A stretch of DNA of 64,000 nt from Aquimarina macrocephali JAMB N27 (GTDB lineage: Bacteria; Bacteroidota; Bacteroidia; Flavobacteriales; Flavobacteriaceae). The notes beneath the pieces were generated by a model. It worked only from the letters and a program-made list of their open reading frames with translations, did no database searches and was not told the DNA's origin. The number at the start of each line of letters is the position of its first letter. Position 1 is the first letter of the stretch. The stretch is from contig NZ_JACA01000012.1 in assembly GCF_000520995.1 (NCBI RefSeq), positions 62,001-126,000 of the forward strand. Reading direction: 5' to 3'. The position numbers were made by a program, and so were the translations under genes. This document shows, in pieces, positions 44,333 to 52,473 of the stretch.

Positions 44333-45646
44333 TTATAACCCTAGTTGTTTTTCTAAAATTGAATATGGTAATAATCCGTTTTTTAAAATGTTTTTGTGAA
44401 ATTCTTTAAGGTTAAAGTTTTGATTTTTTTCGAGTTCTGATTTCCATTGAAGTATCTTATTAGATCCGTATTTATAGGTTATAACTTGTACCGGCCACCT
44501 TTTCATCCTAGCGATTTCGCGAAAAGCAATATCATCTTGCTCTTTGATATGTTGTTGCCAAAATTTTAATGCTTTTTGATCACTCCAACCATAATAATTA
44601 AGAGCCACATCCAATACTACTCGTACAGAGCGAATAATATCCCATTCCCATTTTCCTAATTCGTCATATATATTTTGGTATGCTCCTATTTCCTTTCCTA
44701 TTTCTTCTACATATGCAGCCCATCCTTCTGCGACTCCTCTATATCTAAACATCTTTTGAATATCAGAACGGGGTACTAAAGTTTCAACCATTGCCTGATA
44801 ATGATGCCCTGGCATTCCTTCATGAATATACAACCAACCTACTTGCCTCTTATTAAAGGATGTATTGAAATAATTATAATAAAAAGTACCATTCATATAA
44901 AATCCAGGAACCTGAGATAAATTTTTATTGGTTCCTTGTTTGATTTTTACTTCTGGAATCCTATCCAAAAACGGAAATATTTCTGGTAATTTGTCCGCTA
45001 CGGTTTCTCTGATTTGAAAAAAACCCTTTTGAACCATTTTAACATTATAATAAAAAAATACCGAATCCTTAATATGTCTACTAAAATCTAGGCTATCCAT
45101 CCCGGATTTGACCTGTATTTCTTTGATTTTTGAGCTTACCTTTTCTATTTCTTCTATCCCCAATGCATATATCTGATCTGGTGTTGCTTCTTTATCCACC
45201 CATTTTTTCAGGAAATACGCATACCAATCTTTTCCATTTGATACATCAAATATTTTGGTGGCTGGGATACTGTCCCTAATTGTATTTAACCACTTTTTTT
45301 CGATAATAATCCTCTCTAGGTTAAGCTCACATTCATAAAGCAGTACTTCATAATCCAATCTATCCTGATCAGACAATTGATTTTTCTTAATCTTCTGCAA
45401 ATTATTTTCTAAGGAGATAAATACTTCTTCCTGATTCTGAACAGATTTCTTATCGCTAATGTTTTTGAGATTTTCTACAAAAGAAAGTTCTAGTCCCGGA
45501 AGATCTAGTTTTTTATAATCCTTTATAAATTCTTTGGATATAGTTTCCCATTCAATAGATTGGCTTTCCGTTTTATTTTGGCAACTAAATAGGAAGAATA
45601 CAAATACCTGTACTATAATTCTTATATATCGATTTACCATATTCAT
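44333..45646 (-). CDS. DUF885-family putative metal-dependent hydrolase, lipoprotein
   Basis: The ATG at 45646 gives 437 residues with a lipoprotein signal (VQVFVFFLFSC). The longer frame begins at TTG. The hallmark HEGMPGHHYQ sequence of DUF885 proteins, with a likely zinc-binding HExxxxH arrangement, lies near residue 270, followed by YRGVAEGWAAYVEEIGKEIG and the ending IREI-like core. The family is thought to comprise metallo-peptidases, but the reaction is not established. Envelope location is likely. Confidence 0.82.
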   Translation of the reverse strand: MNMVNRYIRIIVQVFVFFLFSCQNKTESQSIEWETISKEFIKDYKKLDLPGLELSFVENLKNISDKKSVQNQEEVFISLENNLQKIKKNQLSDQDRLDYEVLLYECELNLERIIIEKKWLNTIRDSIPATKIFDVSNGKDWYAYFLKKWVDKEATPDQIYALGIEEIEKVSSKIKEIQVKSGMDSLDFSRHIKDSVFFYYNVKMVQKGFFQIRETVADKLPEIFPFLDRIPEVKIKQGTNKNLSQVPGFYMNGTFYYNYFNTSFNKRQVGWLYIHEGMPGHHYQAMVETLVPRSDIQKMFRYRGVAEGWAAYVEEIGKEIGAYQNIYDELGKWEWDIIRSVRVVLDVALNYYGWSDQKALKFWQQHIKEQDDIAFREIARMKRWPVQVITYKYGSNKILQWKSELEKNQNFNLKEFHKNILKNGLLPYSILEKQLGL

Positions 45647-45714
45647 TTGATTTTTCAAACCTGTTTTTAATACAATAATACTATGGATATCCTACTATAG
45701 TTTGTGCAATCTTG

Positions 45715-46479
45715 CTATTTTATATATTGAGAAGGTGGTATTTTGTAATGTTTTTTAAATCTTTTAGAAAACGAGGCTAAATCTGTATACCCTAATTGAT
45801 AAGCTATCGAGGTTAAAGAAATCTCATCGCCATGTAGTAGTTCTTTGGCTTTTTCCATTCGCAACTGTTCCTGCATTTGTAATGGAGTCATTTTAAAACA
45901 AATTTTAAAAACTCTGGCAAAATGATACTTAGAGATTCCAGATATACTGGCAAGAGTGTTAAGTGAAATTTTATGAAAATAATGTAAATGAATATATTCT
46001 CTTGCTTTAAAAAGTTTTGAAACAAGAAGTTTTTGCGTGTGAATCCTTGTTGTTATCTTCTGCAAAGAATCCTCAATTATGTCTAATTCTTTTTGAAAAC
46101 TAAGTAAATCATCTTTAAAACCAGTAATAATCCCAATAGATTCTTGGGCAAAATCATACCCTGAAATAGTATTGGAAAAATCGTATAAAGATTTGCCTAG
46201 TCCTATAGATAAACTTCCCGAAAATGGTTGATTAAATAGTAAATCATTTTTCAAAAAATCTGATATCTCGACACCTAATAATCCTGGATTTATATCTAAA
46301 CAGAAACCTTTGGTATTTATATGTTTAGAACACACCTGGTAGTCTACATTTTCTCTCAGGATAATAAATTGACTCTTATATACATCTAATTGATTTCTAC
46401 TCGTTTTATAATGCTCCTTTCCTTCTACTACATATTTTAAAGCAATACCAGTAGTCTTACCAGTGTAAATTGCTGGCAT
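45715..46479 (-). CDS. AraC-family transcriptional regulator
   Basis: The 254-residue protein has a cupin-like N-terminus (about 1-110) and a C-terminal AraC domain with two helix-turn-helix segments (SLNTLASISGISKYHFARVF and LTSIAYQLGYTDLASFSKRF, ending YKIPPSQY). The DUF885 gene 68 bp downstream on the same strand may be a target, by position only. Confidence 0.87.
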   Translation of the reverse strand: MPAIYTGKTTGIALKYVVEGKEHYKTSRNQLDVYKSQFIILRENVDYQVCSKHINTKGFCLDINPGLLGVEISDFLKNDLLFNQPFSGSLSIGLGKSLYDFSNTISGYDFAQESIGIITGFKDDLLSFQKELDIIEDSLQKITTRIHTQKLLVSKLFKAREYIHLHYFHKISLNTLASISGISKYHFARVFKICFKMTPLQMQEQLRMEKAKELLHGDEISLTSIAYQLGYTDLASFSKRFKKHYKIPPSQYIK

Positions 46480-46600
46480 ATTACTTTGAGAAAAATTTAT
46501 TTTCCCAAAATCTCGATGTCGGTATCTGGTTTGGTTATCGATTCTCTTTACATATTGAAATCAGGTAACTAAATATAATGTCAAAATCATACGAGGCTGT

Positions 46601-46963
46601 CTAAACTATATATTGACTTACCAAAAAATAACTTACAATTGCTTCTTTCATCAAAACAGATTGCTCACCTGCTTTAAGACCCGGCAATTGTTCTTTAACC
46701 ATATAATGTGGCCAACCATCATCATCATAGTAATCAAATTCATAATATCCATAAGGCTCTAAGAGGCGACATATGGCAATATGCATTAAGTCTAATTTTT
46801 CTTCTTTTTTAAATTTACGATGTAATTGACCTAATTCTTGTACTCCAATTAGATATATAATTCCATCAAGATCTAAATCTTCTCCATCTGCAAACTGATC
46901 TGATAGTTTTTTTACTAGGACCTCCCAGCGTTCTTTTAATTTTTCGTCTCTTGCCATTGTCAT
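46601..46963 (-). CDS. Conserved small cytoplasmic protein, unknown
   Basis: The 120-residue protein is highly charged (ERWEVLVKKLSDQFADGEDL, then EFDYYDDDGWPHYMVK), with no signal or membrane helix. Its acidic and aromatic composition and conserved-looking DGIIYLIGVQELG suggest a real, probably conserved Bacteroidetes protein, but I cannot name it. A second ATG two codons in is possible. Confidence 0.65.
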   Translation of the reverse strand: MTMARDEKLKERWEVLVKKLSDQFADGEDLDLDGIIYLIGVQELGQLHRKFKKEEKLDLMHIAICRLLEPYGYYEFDYYDDDGWPHYMVKEQLPGLKAGEQSVLMKEAIVSYFLVSQYIV

Positions 46964-47088
46964 TACTCAATTATAGTTGTCAAATGTACTTTGGATATTT
47001 AATAAGAGTTCACTTTTAAACTGGATAAGTTAGATTAATAGTTCGAATACTGCCAATCATAATTTTACCAGCCGGATCTTATCAAAAA

Positions 47089-47120
47089 GTTAAGCGTTAC
47101 AAAAGTAACGCTTAACCGAA
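47089..47120 (-). terminator. Intrinsic terminator of the transglutaminase operon
   Basis: A perfect 12-bp stem GTTAAGCGTTAC (47089-47100) with GTAACGCTTAAC (47105-47116), loop AAAA. On the minus strand it is followed by T-rich sequence, 35 nt after the stop at 47151. Confidence 0.85.
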
Positions 47121-47150
47121 AAAAACTAACAATAAATAATAGGGAATCTG

Positions 47151-48284
47151 TTATAATTCCCATAGAACGCCTATTCCTGCATATTGGTTTCTATAATTTC
47201 TGAAAGAACGGGCGTCTATATCTGTATAATTTGTACTCCTTACCCTAGAATATAGTGTTGCTGTTAATGAAAATCCATTTCCGATTTCGTGTGAGGCATT
47301 TACCTGAAAATTCACATATTGGTATTTAAGGTTTTCTCCTATTAACATCTCGGTATTTCTAGCTTCGATTTCTTTATATTTTCTTGTAATATAAGAGAGT
47401 GATGTACGCACTTTGGTTATTTCACTTTTATAAATCATATTGATTCCGGGACCAAACTGATTAAAGCCAGAACGTCTGGTAGAGTTATCAATTCTTGTGT
47501 AGTATACAAAATTGGGCTTTATTTTAAATTTTTCGCTAAACGGTAATTCATAAAACAAACTTCCTCTTATATAATCCCAATCTCTTTCACCATCTGTATC
47601 AATTTCACTGGCATTAAAGGTGTCATATTTTCTTTTTTTGAAATATGTATCCATCCCAATTTTGTGTTCTAATCGATTTACTTCAAAGGATTGAACACTT
47701 GAAAATTGAACTCCAAACTCATCAAATTGTAAGTCTCTTATTCCAAAAGCATCAAAGTCTTTGAAATTATAAAACCCTTCTAGTGTCATCTCATTAGCAT
47801 AAAAAGGTATAAACTTTACTCCTGCAGTGGCACCATAGTTTGTATACCCTAATGGATTAATCAACACATCCTGATCTCCTCCCAAACCTTCTCTATTCAT
47901 TCGCTTAAATCTAACTTCTGCCAAAAAACTACTTTTTTCTGTAAATTTGTGATCATATTTTACTCTCGTACCTAAGCTCCAATAACTGTCATCAAAATTC
48001 TCATAGAATATTCTCGAAAAAGGATTTAAATATAATCTCACTCTGTTTTTTTTCCATTTATAGCGATATTTATAATCGATCGAGATGTCTTGATACAAAC
48101 TACTAGATATCAAATCTTCTTTTGTAAGTATACTATCATTCACTCTTACTTCTTTAGGGCTTTTAAAATAATTGTATTCATATCCTCCCTGTGTTTCGAT
48201 ATCCAAAGTGTTTTTACTTTGTGAAAAACTTAAAGAGTATATAAATGACATGACCGCAGTAAGTATTATATTTCTTTTTTCCAT
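47151..48284 (-). CDS. Probable outer-membrane beta-barrel protein, third gene of the transglutaminase/ATP-grasp operon
   Basis: The 377-residue protein has a signal peptide (MEKRNIILTAVMSFIYSLSF) and then repeated amphipathic strands with Tyr/Arg/Asn-rich patches (YKYRYKWKKNRVRLYLNPFS), closing in GIGVLWEL. A TonB-independent porin-like barrel is likely, but no family is recognised. It begins 32 bp after the ATP-grasp gene and ends at a strong terminator. Its co-transcription suggests it exports or anchors whatever the first two proteins make; that is inference. Confidence 0.65.
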   Translation of the reverse strand: MEKRNIILTAVMSFIYSLSFSQSKNTLDIETQGGYEYNYFKSPKEVRVNDSILTKEDLISSSLYQDISIDYKYRYKWKKNRVRLYLNPFSRIFYENFDDSYWSLGTRVKYDHKFTEKSSFLAEVRFKRMNREGLGGDQDVLINPLGYTNYGATAGVKFIPFYANEMTLEGFYNFKDFDAFGIRDLQFDEFGVQFSSVQSFEVNRLEHKIGMDTYFKKRKYDTFNASEIDTDGERDWDYIRGSLFYELPFSEKFKIKPNFVYYTRIDNSTRRSGFNQFGPGINMIYKSEITKVRTSLSYITRKYKEIEARNTEMLIGENLKYQYVNFQVNASHEIGNGFSLTATLYSRVRSTNYTDIDARSFRNYRNQYAGIGVLWEL

Positions 48285-48316
48285 TACAATTTTTCTTCTT
48301 TTGTTTAATGAGTTAT

Positions 48317-49195
48317 TTAAATAGCTCGTTTTATTACTTCTTTTAATCCCGTTTTATTTACTAGTTGAATTCCAAGGCCTGGTCGAACATTAATTTCCAT
48401 AATTTGTGGACCTTTATTTTTATCAATCACAATATCAATCCCCAGATAGTTTAATGGAAATGCCTTTGCTGTTGCAACAGATATTTCCAAAATTTCTTTC
48501 CAGTATGGTATGGGGGTACCATTAACCAAAAATGTACTATCTGGGTGATGATTGCTATATTCTTTACCATCATACACTTCTAATAATCTTCCTTCTTTCA
48601 TGTCTACACCTATCCCTACTCCATTTTGGTGAAGGTTGGCTTTGCCATCAGACCTATCTGTCGGCATTCTTAACATCCCCATCAAGGGTATTTTATTAAG
48701 CGTTATGATTCTAAAATCCGGGACTCCCTGAGGATATATCTCACAAAAAAAAGGGTGTGGTTCTATACATTCTTCTACAAGTACTCTATCGTGAGAACCT
48801 AATGAAAAGAATCCCATAATGACAGATGCCATATGTTGAAAAACCTGGCGATCGGTAATTATTTCTCCATTGCTAATCCAATTATCATTCTTATCTTTTT
48901 TAAGAATTTTGATCCCACCACCTCCACTACCATTAGCTGGCTTAATTGCAACAGAATTATATCGTTGACATGATTTCCATGCTTCCTTAATATCACTATT
49001 ATACTCGATCACAGCATAGGTTTCTGCACAAGGGATATTATATTGATGTAAAATTTCTTTGGTGAGCACTTTATCATCAGCCAGAGGGTAATGTTTCTTT
49101 GGATTATTAGGATAAATGAGTCTTATATTTCTTTCATTTAAACCAATTACACCAGATGCTGCTGTTGATTTTTTATTGAAAATTATTGAGAACAT
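48317..49195 (-). CDS. RimK-related alpha-L-glutamate ligase-like ATP-grasp protein
   Basis: The 292-residue protein fits the 'alpha-L-glutamate ligase-like' branch of ATP-grasp enzymes related to RimK. Signatures include NIRLIYPNNPKKHYPLADDK, VAIKPANGSGGGGIKIL (ATP-binding Gly loop), GVPDFRIITLNKIPLMGMLR, KANLHQNGVGIGVD and the terminal MEINVRPGLGIQL (metal-binding Glu-Asn). It should ligate an amino acid, plausibly glutamate, to a carboxylate using ATP. It overlaps no neighbour, lying 81 bp after the transglutaminase/7TM gene, an arrangement known from gamma-proteobacterial homologues. Confidence 0.85.
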   Translation of the reverse strand: MFSIIFNKKSTAASGVIGLNERNIRLIYPNNPKKHYPLADDKVLTKEILHQYNIPCAETYAVIEYNSDIKEAWKSCQRYNSVAIKPANGSGGGGIKILKKDKNDNWISNGEIITDRQVFQHMASVIMGFFSLGSHDRVLVEECIEPHPFFCEIYPQGVPDFRIITLNKIPLMGMLRMPTDRSDGKANLHQNGVGIGVDMKEGRLLEVYDGKEYSNHHPDSTFLVNGTPIPYWKEILEISVATAKAFPLNYLGIDIVIDKNKGPQIMEINVRPGLGIQLVNKTGLKEVIKRAI

Positions 49196-49276
49196 ATTCG
49201 TGTCTTTTACTATTATCTTCTTGTTTGCTATAGAAACAGGTGAGTCTTTATATACCCTACCTAAAAGGGTGATTTT

Positions 49277-50854
49277 TTATTTTTCTGCTTTCAAAAGAGG
49301 CTTGAACCTAAACAATTCTACCCATCGTATACCGATGTATCTTCCTAATAACGTGGATGATGCTATGATTAAAAGAGATATCTCTGGGAATAAAACCAGA
49401 ACAGATGGCAACCATGACCAGGATAGTATGAGATAAGAAATTGATGTCGCTATTAATGTTTGAAACAATTTATCTATGGCTTTTATATAACCATCTTCCA
49501 GAGTAGAGCGAGAGAAGCGTTCTGCAGAAATCGTAAGAATAATAATAGGGAAAAATGTCAGTTTTGTAAGCCATTCTATGTTATTCTTAATTCCAAAATG
49601 TGTTGCCAACAGGATCACAGATACCATTGTGGTAAGTGAGATTACCAATTTTGGTGTATATAACAACCCTAGTTTATCAAAAGGATAAGATATTAATCCA
49701 ATAAACGTGATAAGTCCCACGAAAATTGCAATTCCAGAAACGAAACCTGTATGCAACAAAGAAAATGCAATCAATACAGGTAGGAATACTCCAAAAGTTT
49801 TTAATCCAACAATATTTCTTAAAAAAGCAACCAAAAATCCCCCAATAGGTAATAATAATAAAAGATGTAAAGCTCCTGATGGTATTACATTTTTATCGAT
49901 AAGATGCCAAAGAGAAAAACCAGGTAGATCATGAAGTTCTTCAGAATTCATTTTTAAGAAAGAAATATGATTTACCTCATCCATCTTATACGTATAATCA
50001 AACTGAATGCCTGCAGTATGAGTAATCAAAGATTTATCTCCTCGATAAAGCTCTAAGTAATTAGCAGGTAAATACCCAAAATGATTATTTAATGCATCAA
50101 AAGGAACCCATGTTTCATTAATCAATACTTCTACCCAGGCATGTGATGTTCTTTTATCTGTATTTTCTACTATAATCCCACCCCTTATTCTTGCGGGATA
50201 TCCCAAATTTCTACTTAAAGCCACAAATAATCTACTTTTACCATTGCATGAAGCTCTATTCTGTTCAATTGTGGTTACGGCATCTGTGAGTGTAATGATT
50301 GGTGCCGAAGGAATAGCGTATACGTAATCAAAAATATTTTTGATTACTTCTTTATCATTTTTGGTGTTTTGTCCGAGTTGAGTTGCTAATTCATTGATAA
50401 TTTCGTTATCAGATTGAATATTTTGAGTAGGTTTAAGGTATTTTCTATACTTGCCTGATGCAACATTAAAGACTTTTGGTATTCTAAAATTTCTATCCTT
50501 TCCTTCGAAAACAAATTCATAATCCACAGAATGATATGTGTTTTTCTCCTTGGTGTTCCAAATTGCTTTTAAATTTTCGCCAATTTCTTCTTTCTTAGTA
50601 AAAGACAAGGTGCTGTCATTTGTGATTTTTTCTTTAGAAATCCTTTGCCTGGGGTTGCTACTGGGGATGTATGTTCTTAATAAAGTGTTTTTATCTCCTG
50701 ATTTAAAAAAGAACTTATAGTTTATTTTATAAACTTTTTCAGGATTAAAATTATCATAATTATTAAGAATTGGTTTTATTTTGAGCCCTATTGAGATTAT
50801 GGCAATTATTGAAATTAAAGTTAATGCAATTTTAAGATTTGTTTTCGAATTCAT
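49277..50854 (-). CDS. Transglutaminase-like domain fused to seven-helix membrane domain
   Basis: The 525-residue protein has an N-terminal helix (about 8-26), a periplasmic transglutaminase-like fold (about 145-270) and a C-terminal membrane domain of about seven helices (about 325-515). The fused 7TM protein family linked to glutamate-ligase-like ATP-grasp enzymes is described as having an inactive transglutaminase. Here, however, Cys203 (RASCNGKS), His238 (TSHAWVEV) and Asp253 (WVPFDALN) line up with a catalytic triad. The membrane part has the conserved AERFSRSTLEDGY. It starts an operon with the ATP-grasp and barrel genes and diverges from the ECF sigma gene. Confidence 0.85.
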   Translation of the reverse strand: MNSKTNLKIALTLISIIAIISIGLKIKPILNNYDNFNPEKVYKINYKFFFKSGDKNTLLRTYIPSSNPRQRISKEKITNDSTLSFTKKEEIGENLKAIWNTKEKNTYHSVDYEFVFEGKDRNFRIPKVFNVASGKYRKYLKPTQNIQSDNEIINELATQLGQNTKNDKEVIKNIFDYVYAIPSAPIITLTDAVTTIEQNRASCNGKSRLFVALSRNLGYPARIRGGIIVENTDKRTSHAWVEVLINETWVPFDALNNHFGYLPANYLELYRGDKSLITHTAGIQFDYTYKMDEVNHISFLKMNSEELHDLPGFSLWHLIDKNVIPSGALHLLLLLPIGGFLVAFLRNIVGLKTFGVFLPVLIAFSLLHTGFVSGIAIFVGLITFIGLISYPFDKLGLLYTPKLVISLTTMVSVILLATHFGIKNNIEWLTKLTFFPIIILTISAERFSRSTLEDGYIKAIDKLFQTLIATSISYLILSWSWLPSVLVLFPEISLLIIASSTLLGRYIGIRWVELFRFKPLLKAEK

Positions 50855-50879
50855 AATCAGCTATTTTTGGATTAATAAC

Positions 50880-50904
50880 AGGTAGGAGACGTTTCACCCT
50901 ACCT
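50880..50904. promoter_or_regulatory. Inverted repeat between divergent operons
   Basis: AGGTAGG (50880-50886) and CCTACCT (50898-50904) are perfect inverted arms with an 11-nt loop, 24 bp before the sigma ATG and 26 bp before the divergent ATG. A similar repeat occurs before the FecR gene. Confidence 0.6.
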
Positions 50905-50928
50905 CAAATCGAAAAAAATTCTTTTTTT

Positions 50929-51441
50929 ATGACCCAATCCTCAAAATCTGTTTGTGAACAATCCGTATTCACTAAGCTATTCGAGACACATGCTGAGGAT
51001 ATAAGAAATTTTATTTACTACAAATGTGGGGATAAGGAACAAGCAGAAGATGTGATGCAGGAAGCATTTATAAAACTTTGGGATAATTGCAAAAAAGTAA
51101 TCTTTGAGAGAACAAAAGGGTTTTTGTGTACCGTTGCTAACAACTTATTTTTAAATCAAGTTGCTCACAAGAAGGTTAGACTAGAGTATTCAAAAATACC
51201 TCGTAGCACCAAAAATATTGAATCTCCGGATTATGTGATGGAAGAAAAGGAATTTATGGATAAGCTTCAGAATGCGATTGCCGATCTTTCTGATGGTCAA
51301 AGAGAAGTTTTTCTACTAAATAGAATTGATAAAAAAACATATAATGAAATTGCCGAAATGCTTGACATTTCAGTAAAAGCTGTAGAAAAAAGAATGCATA
51401 ATGCATTAAAGCAATTAAGAAAATTGGTAAAAAATATATGA
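50929..51441 (+). CDS. ECF-type RNA polymerase sigma factor (FecI-like)
   Basis: The 170-residue protein has sigma region 2 (LFETHAEDIRNFIYYKCGDK and EDVMQEAFIKLWDNC) and region 4 (DLSDGQREVFLLNRIDKKTY, EIAEMLDISVKAVEKRMHNA). It is the first gene of a sigma/anti-sigma/TonB-receptor set of the surface-signalling type. It should direct transcription of the receptor and perhaps the divergent operon. Confidence 0.92.
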   Translation: MTQSSKSVCEQSVFTKLFETHAEDIRNFIYYKCGDKEQAEDVMQEAFIKLWDNCKKVIFERTKGFLCTVANNLFLNQVAHKKVRLEYSKIPRSTKNIESPDYVMEEKEFMDKLQNAIADLSDGQREVFLLNRIDKKTYNEIAEMLDISVKAVEKRMHNALKQLRKLVKNI

Positions 51442-51443
51442 AA

Positions 51444-51470
51444 GACGGTAGGGTATTTTACACCTTACCT
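51444..51470 (+). promoter_or_regulatory. Second GGTAGG inverted repeat, before the FecR gene
   Basis: GGTAGG ... CTTACC (one G-T wobble) encloses TATTTTACAC-like sequence and lies 28 bp before the anti-sigma ATG. It resembles the repeat at 50880-50904 in arms and in the shared ACC[CT]TACCT. Confidence 0.5.
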
Positions 51471-51498
51471 GTTATTCTCCTGATACAAGGTAGAAATT

Positions 51499-52401
51499 AT
51501 GCTTGACGAAAAGGAAAATACATATCTGGCAAAGTGGTTGAATAACGACCTTAGCCCCGAAGAATTAGAAGAGCTAAAAAAGCTTCCAGAATACGATGAT
51601 TATAAACAAATCGTAGATGGACTAGCCTATTTTAAGGCTCCTTCTTTTGACCTACAACCCTCATTAGCTAAGACTTTAGGTAAGATTTATCGGCCTAAAA
51701 AAGCAAAAGTGATCAATTTAAAACCAATTGTATATACTTTAACTGCAGCGGCTTCGATACTATTAATTATTGGGCTTTTCTTTAACACGGTGAGTTATAC
51801 CACTAATCCCGGACAACAATTGGCTGTTGTTTTACCAGATGGAAGTTCTGTCGATCTTAATGCGGCATCTACCTTAACACATCAACGTTTTTTCTGGTCA
51901 CAAAATCGAAAAATCACTTTAGACGGAGAAGCATATTTTAAAGTGACTTCTGGTACTAATTTTACGGTAGCAACCAAATTAGGGAAAATCGAAGTCTTAG
52001 GAACTCAGTTTAACGTAAAGAGTAGATCTAATGAATTTAGAGTAGGTTGTTATGAAGGAAAAGTGCGAGTATCTATAGAAGATAACCAACAAAAGATATT
52101 ACAAAAAGGAAATGGTGTTTTACTAAAAGATAAAAAACTTATAGACCAGACCATTATAGATCAGGAACCTTTATGGAAAAAGGGAGAAAGCATTTTTAAT
52201 AGCATTCCATTAATAAATGTATTAGACGAATTAGAGAGACAATATGATATCACTTTTAAACGTGATAAAATTGATCAAAATCAGTTATTCACTGGTGGAT
52301 TTAATTATAATAACTTAAATATTGCTCTAGAATCCGTTTTAGTACCTATGGGGATAGAATATGTGGTTAATGGAACTACTGTTTTGCTTTCTACTCTCTA
52401 G
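51499..52401 (+). CDS. FecR-family anti-sigma factor
   Basis: The 300-residue protein has a cytoplasmic sigma-binding region (about 1-70), a transmembrane helix (about 76-94) and a periplasmic FecR domain (QQLAVVLPDGSSVDLNAAST, FWSQNRKITLDGEAYFKVTS, KIEVLGTQFNVKSR). The C-terminal STN-like segment (INVLDELERQYDITFK) contacts the receptor's own STN domain in related systems. It holds the neighbouring sigma factor inactive until the receptor is loaded. Confidence 0.92.
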   Translation: MLDEKENTYLAKWLNNDLSPEELEELKKLPEYDDYKQIVDGLAYFKAPSFDLQPSLAKTLGKIYRPKKAKVINLKPIVYTLTAAASILLIIGLFFNTVSYTTNPGQQLAVVLPDGSSVDLNAASTLTHQRFFWSQNRKITLDGEAYFKVTSGTNFTVATKLGKIEVLGTQFNVKSRSNEFRVGCYEGKVRVSIEDNQQKILQKGNGVLLKDKKLIDQTIIDQEPLWKKGESIFNSIPLINVLDELERQYDITFKRDKIDQNQLFTGGFNYNNLNIALESVLVPMGIEYVVNGTTVLLSTL

Positions 52402-52442
52402 TTACAAATAAATTAACACATTAATTATCTAAGAATCTTAAC

Positions 52443-52462
52443 GTTTTAGAATCCTCTAAAAC
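52443..52462 (+). promoter_or_regulatory. Hairpin in the leader of the TonB receptor gene
   Basis: GTTTTAGA (52443-52450) and TCTAAAAC (52455-52462) form a perfect 8-bp stem with loop ATCC, ending 11 nt before the receptor ATG. It could influence translation start; no clear T-run makes a terminator unlikely. Confidence 0.4.
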
Positions 52463-52473
52463 CAAAATATACA

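Noticed and set aside
49116..49436. Plus-strand 106-aa ORF across the ATP-grasp/transglutaminase junction
   Set aside because: It overlaps two well-supported minus-strand genes and has no known motif.
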